Below are positions 44,201-54,183 of a DNA stretch of 64,000 nt, piece after piece; positions within the stretch are counted from its first letter, which is position 1, and every line of letters starts with the position of its first letter. The stretch lies in the NCBI RefSeq assembly GCF_030247195.1, contig NC_080672.1, forward strand, positions 96,544,113 through 96,608,112, given 5' to 3'. The stretch comes from Topomyia yanbarensis. Its lineage: Eukaryota; Arthropoda; Insecta; Diptera; Culicidae. The notes below the pieces were generated by a model, which saw nothing but the letters and a program-made list of their open reading frames with translations, was not told the DNA's origin and made no database searches. A program made the position numbers and the translations under genes.

Positions 44201-47200
44201 AATGTGACTTTTGCCTTCCATTTGAGTATTAGCAGTTTTTAAGATCAGCTCTAGAACTGAAGTTATTGCAATTAGTCTGATTGGATTCCGAAGAAGCAGT
44301 GCTGCCAGAGACAGTTTACGTCAACGACTGAAAACGAATTTTTCACATATCTTCTTTATGTTGCAATACTATTGAAAACTGATAAAACCTATCAATTTAG
44401 ACCGTCTTTGGCCACGTTTTCCACGCAATTGGACTATTGTAAATATTTTAGGAGAATTGTATTGAACATTGGAAGGTAAAAATTGAGCAGCTTCTAGCAC
44501 TGCGAGGAAAGCACCTATTTTTATGAAAACCCCACCGTTTTCAAGGAAAAATAGTTTTGAAAGCCTACATGCACTACAAAAAGTTGGGCATGAAAGGGTT
44601 AAGCCTGACTTTTTTATTTTAATTTTCTTTTATTACCCATGCTTTTTATAAATGGGTTTTATTTTGAAATATCAATCATTGGCAATATACTCTGGTGAAC
44701 GGTACATTCTGAGAAATTATTTCCGGATATTTATATTGTAATCAGAATGGTTTTGTTTGGTAATTGCATTTTCTTGGGAAACCTCTTCGACATTATATTT
44801 TCTAGGGAATGTTTAGCTAAAACTTATAGAACCACGTTGGACTGCATCTGATTGCAGTTAACATCGTAAAAAGAACTTGTGGGATTTATATTTTTTTCGG
44901 GAATTATTGCTACAAAAGCAATAATATTATCATTAATTGCCCACACACTACCAGCTTTCTGTTCCAAACGAAGTTCGTCAATCGTTTTCCATGTTCACAC
45001 ATGTGGTGCTCAAACAAGTTTCGACAACTGGCTATGCCAGGATTCTACCTGGTTTGTTGTTCTTGGTAATTCACTACATTGCAATATACACATCAAAAAG
45101 ACGGAGGATACATAGGAAGACAGCGCTGCGGAGACTAACTAGCTAACGATCATAGATTAATCGAGATTACCAACTCAAGAAGAAGTACTCCAAATTCCAT
45201 GGTACATCGTATACTAGATCTTTTGAAGTAAAGAAGAAAGAACGGTCCCTTCATTTTTGGCAACCTTGCCAAACAAATTTGATGATCGAACTTTCCATCA
45301 GGCTCGTAAAGTTGGTAGCAATTGTTTATTGTTCGTTGCTAAGTTCGCGGCTATTCGCATCAGCACGCGATTTTCCTGGTGGAATATCACTTTTCGACGC
45401 CGAAATACTTCTGCAATGGCGGCTATTCGCGTTAACATGCGGTTGCTTCTGTCGATCCGTGCTCACTCAATCCCAACATGGCGGGTGACGATCGAGGTTT
45501 TATTGCTTGTCGAATCTGTGGATGATACTTTGGAACACTGTTCCAAAAGAACAAAAAGAAAAAGGCCCTGGCTGGACCTTTTTCTTGGGTATCCTGAACA
45601 ATGGATGCGCGTATTTTAATTCTATCTATTACATTTTAACGTGTTTGTATCGTATCATTAACCTTTTAAAACAGAACTGTTTAGATCGTTTTAATTGTAC
45701 TAAGAGTTAGTTACTCTTCCCTAATTTTACGAATTTAATCACCGTCGCGCACTACGAAACTGGTAATAAGCCACGGACCGAAAGAGATCGATTTTAGCCG
45801 AGCCAAGCTATTTATGTGCGTAGAAATTGCGAGAAAGACCGAAAACATCCGAATATCTACGACAAATGAAGATTTGGCAGGTCCATTCTGTTTGGCAACA
45901 CTGACGCTAATGGCTCCATCGGTGGAATGATCAGAACATCTCAGTTGTCACACAGCCATAATCGAGCATATCATGTAGCGTGAGGACGCACCGGTCAGAA
46001 TAGAGGATACGACACTGATCTTATCCAATATACCCGGCCCTCACAAGATGCTTTCAGTTCGCTCATTTATATCTTATGAGAGCGAGAGACCGCAAGAGCG
46101 TAAAAGAGAGGGAATCTCGCAACCGAGTACAATAGGGTACATCGGGGTTAATGTTGACTTGTGGTGGAGCACACAAGTTGCAATTTGGGAACCTATCGGT
46201 TACAAGCTAATGGGATTGAAAACAGCTTCTCGAGAAAGTGAAAAAGTTACTGGAAGGTGATTAGAATCAAAGTCAGCATGTGTAACCAATTCGTGACATA
46301 GATCTGTCAAAACCAAATCAATTGTTGATGGATTCCTTACAGACAAATAGCAGTAATCATTAAAAAGTAGTTAACCATTGGAATTGCTTTGAGTATTATT
46401 CCAGGATCGGAGTTTGGCGTTAAAATCAGCAATTATGAAGAATTTCGACCAATTTCTTGTAAGTTTTTTTAAGTCTCCTTTCAAGAAATTAATTTGCTCG
46501 CCAGTGCACTGAAAAGGCAAATAGGCTGCAGCAATAAAAATGATACCAAGATCGGTTTCAACTTCGATCCCCAAACTTTCGATCACCTGTAACGGAATTT
46601 TTGATCCTGCGATTAACCGCTATTGTGATTCCTCCGCCGAATGCAACAATTCGATCAAATCGATGAATAACATAATTAGAGTTACTTTTCAATTTAATAT
46701 TTGGTTTTAATAAAGTTTCAGTTACAACGGCTATATGCACATGATGTGCCCTCAAGAAATTAAAAAAATCGTTTTCGCTCGTTTTTAATGAACGAGCATT
46801 CCAATTTAATAAATTTAAATGATGATTTAAAGTCATTATTAAACTTTAATTTAATTACAATTTTGTTAGCAAATTCTAACCCTGTTTGAAAAGCTTCAAA
46901 CATGGAGGTAGAATTTAACATTCAAATCATCAGCTGCATCATAGATTCTAGCAAGAAGTTCAATTTTTCTTCCGTTGCGCTACCTAGATCCATTGGACTA
47001 AAGGAAGCGTTGGATGCAAACGAGTTTGTAGGCGTGGTAGCCGTTATTTTGGCCTTGTTACCTGCCACTGAAGCATAAGAAGACACACCATTGTAGGATG
47101 ATATTCTATAGTAATCCTATGTCATTGAGGGATAGCAAAGTTACAGAAAAAAGCGTTACAGAAAAAAATTAAATGTTTTGTTCAATAAAGTGAACAGTTT

Positions 47201-50200
47201 TGATTCAAAAACATTTCAAACTGGTTACATGTTTTACCTTAGAAAACATATATATGAAATTGTGACCAGCTATTAATGAATAATAGACAATAACACTAGT
47301 TTACAGCATTTCTTAACTCATTAAGCTGATGCTCATTTTCAATGTAAATCGAATGCTGAATACGAAAATTAAGTAAAAAATTGTAGTAGAACACTTTTTA
47401 AGCTACAGTTAAATATGAATTTCACCTTTAAAATAAGAAATATGATGAGTAAAATTCAAATATCTTCAGTTATTGTGCATTAATATAAAATATTGTTTCG
47501 TTAAATTAAAGGTGAATGAATGTACTTTCGGTCATCTGAACATTTTGTTTTAGATCTACTAATAGTTCTTAAAAATCATGTTTATGAACTTAAAACCTGC
47601 TAATAACCAATTAAAATAAGTACTTATCGGATAAAAAAATGTGAAAGTTATTTAATTTATTGTAAAATGGAAATTTTTGAGTTTCTCTGGGTCATCTTAT
47701 TGAAGCACCTTAATTCTATTTTTTTCTAGAGCTTGTATAACAAAATAATAAGGCTTCTCGGTTAAAACTCTGTTAAACAAATAAATCAACGATTACGTAT
47801 ATAAATTTGGCAAACTTATGCGTGCTTTTTATTATATGCGAACAGTGTGTAGGGAGAAAGTCGGGATAATTCAAACCAAAATTTAGTAAATAATGATGAT
47901 TGAAAAACTATAAAAATATAGGTTAATTTTATGAAATGGTGTTGTATTTGAAGTTAAGCACTCAGAAAAGAAGTTGAAGTTGAATAGAGGAACTGAGATG
48001 AATTAGGGAGCGTGTATCCTACAAGATCAATACACCAATTGCATTGCAAATTTTGTTATGCGTATTTGCTGATTTATTTGATAATATTTGCCATTTAAAC
48101 CGTAATTTTTTACGCGTCAACTAAACTAAAAACTGCAATTGTTTAAAAAAATCTCAGGTACCTTTGACATAATTTACTTATCATATTTCTTGATATTGTA
48201 AATCTTATATGATTATATTAGTTTTAAGTGTATATAACGGCTATTGGATGAGCAAGCAACTCGAACTTCATAGGTACCTAACAACACCAGTTCATCTAAA
48301 CCTTGTCCTAGCTAACATGAGACTAATTTTTAGTGATAACATTCTGCTTTCATTGTACAGGTAGGTATATGATTGAGGTTAATATCATAAGTGAAATTTC
48401 AGATATCATTTTGCGAGATAACTTGTTATCTTATACGAAAAAGTATATTGCATGCGTTCGCATTTATTTGACCACGGTTAGGTGCATAATTAAAATTTTA
48501 TAGAATCTCGAAATGCGCGGTAATTTTTAATCTTGAAGAGGGAAGTGCATTGTTTATATTTACATCTAATGGCGATGGGTGATAATTTGAGTTAAAACCG
48601 TTGTTGTGAGAAAAATTGTCGTACATGCCCATGTTGTCATCGATATAGCTGTCTTGTTGCTTATGATCTGCACACCCGAGTGTGGATTTCTCGTCATTCG
48701 TGATTATTTTCTTACTAATAGTGCTAGTGGTTGATTTTGAGATACTGTGCTATATTTCTCTTTAGGGGAGAAAAATGTAAGCAAATTACACTGAGGAGAA
48801 AACTATTTTAAACCACATTTGTATATGTTAAAGGCAAAAAAACCATTAACTAAATTAGTTATAGAATTTGCGTTTCGACTTTGTCTCATCAGAATCTGAC
48901 ACTAACTTAGTGACATGACTAAGCTAGCGACGGATTGACGCTAGCTCCAAAAACGAAAACACTATTTGTGCTTCTGAGCAAACTCCTAGTCCTGCGTGAT
49001 GTCCCGCAAGAAAAGGAGTTCATATTAAGCTGAAGAGAATTAATGAAGTTGCAACTTGCTTTGGCTTAGCAAGCCAAGACAATATACACCATGCTATATT
49101 TCTCCTGGGTGGAGAAAAATTTCGCAAAACTATTTTTTCTCCTTTATGGAATGATTCATAAATGACGTAGCATTATATGGGGGAGGGGCAGGTTTGTACT
49201 TTGTGATGATGTGTGACGACAGGGGAGTTATTGGTCGTGTCATGCTACGTAGCTTTTTTAAAGGGGAATAGGAGTTGACCTGAACTCACGACAATCTTAC
49301 CCGTTTCATCTAACTATCATCGTTTTTATCTTTTTAAAAAAAATAGGGGGGCAAGAGGGGGGGGCTATGTTATTACCAGGGGGTATACAGAGGTTTGTGA
49401 TGAAATGCTAAGATAGGAGAGGGGGGTGTTAAAATCACTCAAAAATGCTACGTCATTTATGGATATAGCCTATGAGAAAATTGATTTAAACCACATTTGT
49501 GCTTAGTCATGTCCCTAAGCTAGTGTCGGATTCTGAAGAGTCGTAACGCAAACTTCATAAAGTATGACGGAGTGTATACAGTAAAACTTAAAAATGTATC
49601 ACATAAAAATAGCATCTCAGCTCGCATCTAGCGAATCAGTTATAAACTTAGAACGGAAACCTAGTTCTAAGCAGACTCATATGGACATGATCGAAAGGAA
49701 ATGTGATGAATCCTTTGCCTTCTGCTGGTAGGAGTTGGGCGTTACGCCCAAGCCTACCGCATGATCGTTGATAGAACGTAACTCATCATCATTTTTACCG
49801 TCGACGGTACGATTACATACAACTAGTATAAACTCCTTACAAACCTTTTATTCATTGCAATCTTCCGCAGACACTGCTCTCACTATCCGTTTCACTATCC
49901 TACTTCTGCATCGGCCTGGTACGCGGCTACTCGGCGCCTGCTGTACCATCGATGAACGAAATCAACCCTGGCCTGCTGCCGGACAAAAACATAGCCTCCT
50001 GGGTCAGTTCGATACCGCCGTTTGGAGCCTTCTTCGGCAGTCTAGTGGCATTCCCACTGATGCACAAAATTGGCCGAAAGTACACAGTGATGCTAACGTC
50101 ACCCGTTTGGGTCACCGCATGGATTCTGATAGCGACGGCGGAAGATTGGAAAATTTTACTTCTAGCCCGGATGCTGTCCGGATTCGGAGCCGGATTGACG

Positions 50201-51569
50201 CTACCGTCGGCGCAGATCTACGTGAGTGAATGCAGCGATCCGAAGATTCGAGGAGTAATAGGATCATTACCCGCACTGTCCATGTCCGCCGGAATCCTGG
50301 TTACTTACGTACTGGGGAAATTCATCGAGTGGCGGTTATTGGCGTGGGTATGCTGTGGCGTGGCGAGTGAGTTGCGTATCTGTCACAAACTAAAATCGGT
50401 ACTAACCCTTAAAAATTCTAGGTTTCCTATTTGTCGCAGTGATTAGTTTTCCTCAATCACCAGTGTGGCTAAAAACAAAAAAACGTTACGAGAAAGCGCA
50501 TCACTCGGCAAAGTGGCTTCATTTACAGGGATTTACGTTCGATCCAAAGGCTCAGGAGATACAAAAAGCAGTAATTAATGGAATGGCGCACGAGCAGTAA
50601 ATTGTTATCTTACAACTCACAGAAGTAGAAGCATTTAATAAATTATCTTACCTTCTAGGAAGGAGAAACCTTTCTCCAGGAAAGTCCTCTTTCGCAGGCC
50701 AGTCCTCGTGCCGTTGGGAATCGGGCTTGCCTTACTCTCGATTCAGCAGTTGAGTGGAATCGACGCCGTGATCTTCTTCACCGTTGAGATTTTCCGTTCG
50801 GCGGGAAGCTCCATGGACGGCCACATCGCAACGATCATTGTTGGTGCCGTACAGGTGCTGAGTAATTTCTCAGCCCTGTTCGTCGTAGACCGTGCCGGTC
50901 GGAAGCCACTATTGATCTTTTCCGGTGTCATCATGTGTTTCGCGATGGCCTCGATGGGAGCCGCCTTTCATTTGAACTCGGTTGGAAATACCTGCTTCGG
51001 GTAACTTAGAAAATTCGTCTAATATTGACATTCACCTAATAAATCAGATTTTTTCAGTTATCTTCCACTGGTGAGCCTGATAATCTTTATGGTAGGATTT
51101 TCTATCGGTTTCGGATGCATCCCATTCCTACTGATGGGTGAACTATTCCCAACCGCACAGAGAAGTCTGCTTAGTTCGCTTGCTGGATCTTTCAACTTAG
51201 CAGTGATGTTCATAGTGATTAAAACCTATCACCCCTTAGAAGATGTGAGTATTTTTGCCAAAAGCAGTAACAATACTAAAATTGTATATTCAAACCAAAA
51301 TTTATTTTAAATTTAAGGTCATCACGACTTCGGGTACATTCTGGTTGTACAGTATTCTGTGTGCCATAGGAGTGGTGTTTGTGATAACCTGTGTCCCAGA
51401 AACGAAAGGACGCGATTTAGAAAGTATTCACAAACTGTTCGAAAAGAGTCCCACGAAAGCGGACAGCATAGAAACTGGTGTTAAACAAGGCCATGACAAT
51501 GTTGCCATGAGCACTGGAGATGAGATTTTACCTTGTGCTGAAGCGAGCAAAATAGATACTAAACTATGA
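35294..51569 (+). CDS. Sugar transporter (SLC2/Tret1-like, major facilitator superfamily)
   Basis: Coding exons: 35294-35335 (proposed), 49871-50366, 50422-50596, 50659-51000, 51058-51244, 51318-51569. All junctions are GT-AG and phases fit; CDS is 1494 nt, 497 aa, normal for the family. Signatures: GRK at 82-84, SECSDPKIRG after it, QQLSGIDA 267-274, DRAGRK 315-320, GELFP 379-383, PETKG 441-445, and about 12 hydrophobic segments. It would carry trehalose or hexose across the plasma membrane by facilitated diffusion; substrate is inference. PESP is FPQSP here. Exon 1 (MDSESKITMAALKQ) is proposed because it begins with Met after a UTR-like stretch, ends at a GT donor in phase 0, and joins in frame to TLLSLSVSLSYFCIG, which lacks a nearby Met. 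Exons 2-6 are certain; exon 1 is about 60% likely. Intron 1 is then 14.5 kb, full of transposons. Confidence 0.85.
35336..36734. other. 5' part of the proposed transporter intron 1
   Basis: No coding or repeat feature recognised. Confidence 0.4.
36944..37415 (-). pseudogene. Jockey ORF2, C-terminal RT region
   Basis: Minus-strand translation begins NHNHIIKFNGLNLTWSDQVK and YLGLDLR, then continues across several frameshifts with recognisable pieces (NRNSRLCLKNKLLIYQQIFR, LHRLANIETLEIMTNSIIRN, FRQKSLQSPIATISFLF) to a stop at 36944. The order matches the post-RT region of Jockey elements. The upstream neighbour in the protein is at 42600. Confidence 0.85.
39669..40179. repeat. Inverted repeat inside the hAT-like element
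   Basis: Arms of about 230 bp (39669-39900 and 39950-40179) pair with moderate divergence around a spacer of about 50 bp; GGTGCTTTTGAAAAAGTGGC borders the loop. Confidence 0.75.
41101..41308. mobile_element. Small palindromic MITE-like repeat inside the hAT-like element
   Basis: Ends TTAACGACATTCAATTA / TAATTGAATGTCGTTAA; arms of about 85 bp, loop of about 35 bp; GAGCCATAGTACTCAAG pairs with CTTGAGTACTATGGCTC. Confidence 0.75.
42600..43515 (-). pseudogene. Jockey ORF2, RT linker and N-terminal RT with core deletion
   Basis: On the minus strand: NHDHDVQNKANIDTAL (linker), KLKNMKAPGYDGILNILLKN, LVKIFNKCFELAYFPERWKN and AKVIPFLKP, then directly SLNIFNDYLKK and, after a frameshift, WKISIKATTTQLIVFPHKPG and ASSLKLN. 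The stretch that should hold the palm motifs and the FADD box (about 250-300 residues) is missing, so RT is dead. The 43040-43515 part has lost its continuous frame. Confidence 0.85.
43518..43664. repeat. Minisatellite, ~15-bp unit GGTCATTAGGCCGAA
   Basis: About nine variant units such as TCATTAGGCCGAATG and GTTCGGCCGAATG. GC content stands out against the AT-rich neighbourhood. It adjoins the point where the Jockey RT linker breaks off. Confidence 0.75.
43856..44060. other. GC-rich hairpin island, unclassified
   Basis: It contains a GTCCGAC...GTCGGAC hairpin (43856-43882) and a GGCCGCCG-loop-CGGCGGCC hairpin (43953-43975), then CGGCGGATCCTCAGCGGATT and related GC-rich words. A 71-codon frame crosses it but resembles nothing known. 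Base composition is unlike the rest of the intron. Confidence 0.4.
44102..44598. mobile_element. piggyBac-type MITE, TSD TTAA
   Basis: TTAA at 44098-44101 and 44599-44602 border a 497-bp element starting CCCATCCATGCCCA and ending TGGGCATGAAAGGG, imperfect inverted repeats of about 13 bp. TTAA targets and CCC ends are the piggyBac signature. No coding frame. Confidence 0.75.
44603..46204. other. Unclassified DNA between the Jockey halves
   Basis: 45257-45620 has a 120-codon open frame without recognisable domains; 46050-46130 is purine-rich. With 43518-44602 this makes a 2.7-kb stretch inserted in, or replacing, the EN-RT junction of the Jockey element. No target duplication was found. Confidence 0.4.
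46205..46836 (-). pseudogene. Jockey ORF2, endonuclease domain
   Basis: Minus strand from 46836: MTLNHHLNLLNWNARSLK, VVTETLLKPN, FDRIVAFGGGITIAVN; a frameshift near 46570; then LGIIFIAAAYLPFQC, FFIIADFNAKLRSWNNTQ, a short stop-broken segment, and STIDLVLTDL..DSNHLPVTF. These are the Asn, Glu, (G)DFNA and H-containing motifs of APE-type endonucleases. At least one frameshift and one stop inactivate it. Confidence 0.85.
46837..47090 (-). pseudogene. Jockey ORF1, C-terminal end
   Basis: Minus strand: NKAKITATTPTNSFASNASF, EEKLNFLLESMMQLMI, a stop, then MLNSTSMFEAFQTGLEFAN and KIVIKLKFNN just before the ORF2 Met. This tail style is typical of mosquito Jockey ORF1. Similarity ends near 47090, so the copy is 5' truncated. 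Confidence 0.7.
47091..49148. other. AT-rich intron sequence
   Basis: No gene or element recognised, except the dispersed repeat at 48848-48925. Confidence 0.5.
48848..48925 (-). repeat. Dispersed repeat, copy 2 (inverted)
   Basis: Reverse complement matches 34112-34190 (TTAGTTATAGAATTTGCGTT, CTCATCAGAATCTGACACTA). A shorter plus-strand copy is at 49503-49565. Confidence 0.55.
49149..49470. mobile_element. Second, eroded copy of the GGGACCATCCATAAATGACG MITE
   Basis: CATAAATGACGTAGCATTAT at the left and ATGCTACGTCATTTATGGAT at the right, with the internal blocks GTGATGATGTGTGACGACAG and CATGCTACGTAGCTTTTTTA shared with 7295-7599. The outer 6-8 bases of both TIRs have mutated. Confidence 0.75.
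49471..49870. other. End of transporter intron 1
   Basis: Contains the dispersed repeat copy 3 (49503-49565), the hairpin at 49727-49758, and a splice acceptor ATCTTCCGCAG ending at 49870. Confidence 0.5.
49727..49758. other. Strong GC hairpin
   Basis: GGTAGG-ag-TTGGGCG-tta-CGCCCAA-g-CCTACC: 13 base pairs with a small bulge, 112 bp before the exon 2 acceptor. Confidence 0.55.
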
Positions 51570-52891
51570 AGAGTTCAGCTGTGCTTTACTAACAAAATAA
51601 TATTTGAATTACTTTCCTTACTTCCGAAATCCAACAAGAAAATTAATTGGCCACCGGTGTAATCGATTACACCCTCTCAACTCCTGTTTGATAGAACAAA
51701 ACTTTTCTATGGTGACAGTTCTTGTCTCTGGGACAGTTAAGTATAACATAAATATCTCTAAGGATTTCATTCTTGTAGCCTTCGTTTAACTACGACAATT
51801 ACCTTCTAGTACAGGCATTGTAATTCTCACTCACTCGTACGAGAAGGAGGTTCCCGATATTTATCTTTTTCGAATAAGATGAGTACCCCAATTCTGAACC
51901 TCCTAAAATAGCGTGAAATGATTTTTCAGATATAATTAAATTGATTATAACTTCCGTCTCCGGAGACACATTTTATATTCGTTGAAATGAACAGAAATGT
52001 CAAAAACGTTCCGTTAGCAAGAAAACAAAAAAATAATGAACAATAAACTATTTATGTCACGTTTATTGTGAGCACCAGCAAGCCAGCGAACACAAAAGGG
52101 ATACGGTAATAAACGCTCATTCTGCGGGAATTTTCGTCCCATTTTTCCGATTTTTTTTCTTGATTCGCGACTTTTAAACTCTTCCTTAAACATTCGTCGC
52201 TCGCTCATCTTCCTTGACTGACACGGTGGGCCACAAATGCAGGCTTGCGAACCGTTAACATCAAATTCGACTGGCACCGAATTGCATACAATCACAACCA
52301 GCCACAGGCACTGCTGCCACATGCTGCTGTAACATATCAGTGGCTTAATGAGTGCTGCGGGTTACCGCGAGAGGTATGACACACACGAGCGTTAAGCGGA
52401 ACTCTTCACTTCGTTGCGGTCACCAACAGTAGCCGAAGACATTGCTGTTTCTGAGTGGTGCAGTGTATTAATGAACTTACACGGTATTGCCCAATTCGTT
52501 TTGAACTTGTTCTTCGGGAATGTTATGATTTCGAGATGTCATGACCGCCCAAGAGCGGAGCTGTTTCATAGCTATAACAGCGATGTCATAACATTTTCCT
52601 TCCGACAGCTGGGAGAGAACGTATTGGTTTTGCCATTAGCAGGACGTAAGGAGGACGGGCGCTAAAGTAGAGTGAGAGACTGGTCACCTAATATAATATT
52701 CTTTTTATTCTCACTAAACATTTGGTTTTTTGGATGCATTACGTATGCTTATCGGGCTGGAAAATATCTAAGCTTATTTTCTGAAAATTCCATTTCTATT
52801 GGATAGGAGGCAAACCGTTCTAGAAATCGTGTTGCATCCTTGGCTGAAGTCCAAAATGAATCCACCAGGATATAAAAAAAATTCATTATAG
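51570..52891. other. Non-coding downstream of the transporter
   Basis: No canonical AATAAA close to the stop; AATAAT near 51596 is the nearest variant. A 102-codon minus-strand frame (52322-52014) begins like a secretion signal but has no other support. Confidence 0.4.
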
Positions 52892-53125
52892 AACAATGTT
52901 TTTCAACCGGGGGTGAATTAACCCCCAGGGGTACGTGGGATTATGAATTATTCCGGGTAAATTTCAATTTGTTATCCTAATATTTCCATCGAATTATTGA
53001 CTCTATGATATAGAGACAATAATTCGATGGAAATGTTAGTATAATAAGTCGAAATTTACCCGGAATAATTTATAATCTGACGTACTCCTGGGGGTGAATT
53101 CACCCCCAGTTGAAAAAACACTGTT
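52892..53125. repeat. 234-bp palindrome P1
   Basis: Arms of about 110 bp meet at the centre near 53010 (GTCTC-like centre CTCTATGATATAGAG). Ends read AACAATGTTTTTCAAC and GTTGAAAAAACACTGTT. GGGGGTGAATTAACCCCC and GGGGGTGAATTCACCCCC are local palindromes within the arms. Confidence 0.85.
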
Positions 53126-53711
53126 AAGGACGACTCAGACGATACATCAGCTTCCGTCAACGTCAACGGAACGTCACCGTTCCGTCAGGATAAGTTACAT
53201 GCAGTTAAATGGAGGCATTCACACACAACATCAACGGCACGGAACGTTTTGACGTATGGCACGTGTGAACGGGCGCAAGAGAAACGTATTTAACTTATCC
53301 TAACGGAACGGTGACGTTCCGTTGACGTTGACGGAAGCTGATGTATCGTCTGAATCGCGCTTTATAGAAAGCACGTCAAGTCGTGTGACTGGAAAGCTTT
53401 AAGCGCGATTCAGACGATACATCAGTTTCCGTCAACGTCAACGGAACGTCACCGTTCCGTCAGGATATGTTAAATACTTTTCTTTTGCGCCCGTTCACAC
53501 GTGCCGCATGCCAAAACGTTCCGTGCCGTTGATGATATGTGTGAATGCCCCCATTTAACTGCATGTAACTTATCCTGACGGAACGGTGACGTTCCGTTGA
53601 CGTTGACGGAAGCTGATGTATCGTCTGAGTCGTCCTTAACAGTGTTTTTTCAACTGGGTGTGAATTCACCCCCAGGAGTACGTCAGATTATAAATTATTC
53701 CGGGTAAATTT
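53051..53711. repeat. Compound palindrome P2 built from two inverted 217-bp units
   Basis: Units A (53136-53352) and B (53411-53627) are inverted copies of each other; each also has TIRs beginning CAGACGATACATCAG followed by CGTCAACGTCAACGGAACG. The spacer is 58 bp. Outside them, the right half of P1 (53051-53125) pairs with 53638-53711, so the symmetry extends for about 660 bp. No coding capacity. Confidence 0.85.
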
Positions 53712-54183
53712 GAGATATTGTTCCTATTTATGAAAGGTAGCTGTGGTAGCTTCCATAAAACGACGAATGCCATTTTCATATACATATTTGAGTTCAGATA
53801 TTAAAATCTAAATCTTGTTCAATAACAGTGACACCAACTGTAGATGACGCTAAATCAGTAAATTTAACTAGTTGATTTTCGCTTCAAATGTTGGTGCGCC
53901 TGAAAAATTTATGTTCCAAAATTTTTGGGCGCGGAATTTCAAATATATGTTTATTCTACATTTTATTGCATCAAATTGTTGATTTATTGGCCTAATCCTT
54001 TATAAATAAATAAATAAGGGTCTTCGTCCAGAAAAAACAGCTTTTTAATGAAAATTTACATTAGGTACTCTTGATTCGCATCATTTGCAGTATCTGACAC
54101 TATTAATCGGTCGAAAATATTTTCTTCGTGAGCAAATTATATTATATTTTATTGAATGTTGGACAATCCAGCTAAACAGTACT

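Larger units (their letters stand above)
36735..47090 (-). mobile_element. Jockey-clade non-LTR retrotransposon, fragmented by nested insertions
   Basis: Read on the minus strand: ORF1 end (47090-46837), endonuclease (46836-46205), RT linker and blocks (43515-42600), C-terminal RT region (37415-36944) and 3' UTR (to about 36735). It is split by foreign DNA at 43518-46204 and by a foldback at 37416-42599. It is 5' truncated in ORF1, and the RT core between KVIPFLKP and the SLNIFNDYLKK segment is deleted. No RNase H domain is seen, which fits Jockey. The element lies antisense in intron 1 of the transporter. Confidence 0.85.

Noticed and set aside
45257..45710. Overlapping 120-, 69- and 67-codon frames, with a phrase (SVDDTLEHC) resembling retrotransposon C-terminal Cys motifs
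   Set aside because: The similarity is too short, and no RT or endonuclease lies nearby in any frame.
49768..50229. 153-codon frame overlapping transporter exon 2
   Set aside because: Shadow frame of the transporter exon; no own features.
52014..52322. 102-codon minus-strand frame starting with a hydrophobic, signal-like segment
   Set aside because: No homology recognised, odd C-terminus, no splice or polyA support; kept only as a remark.
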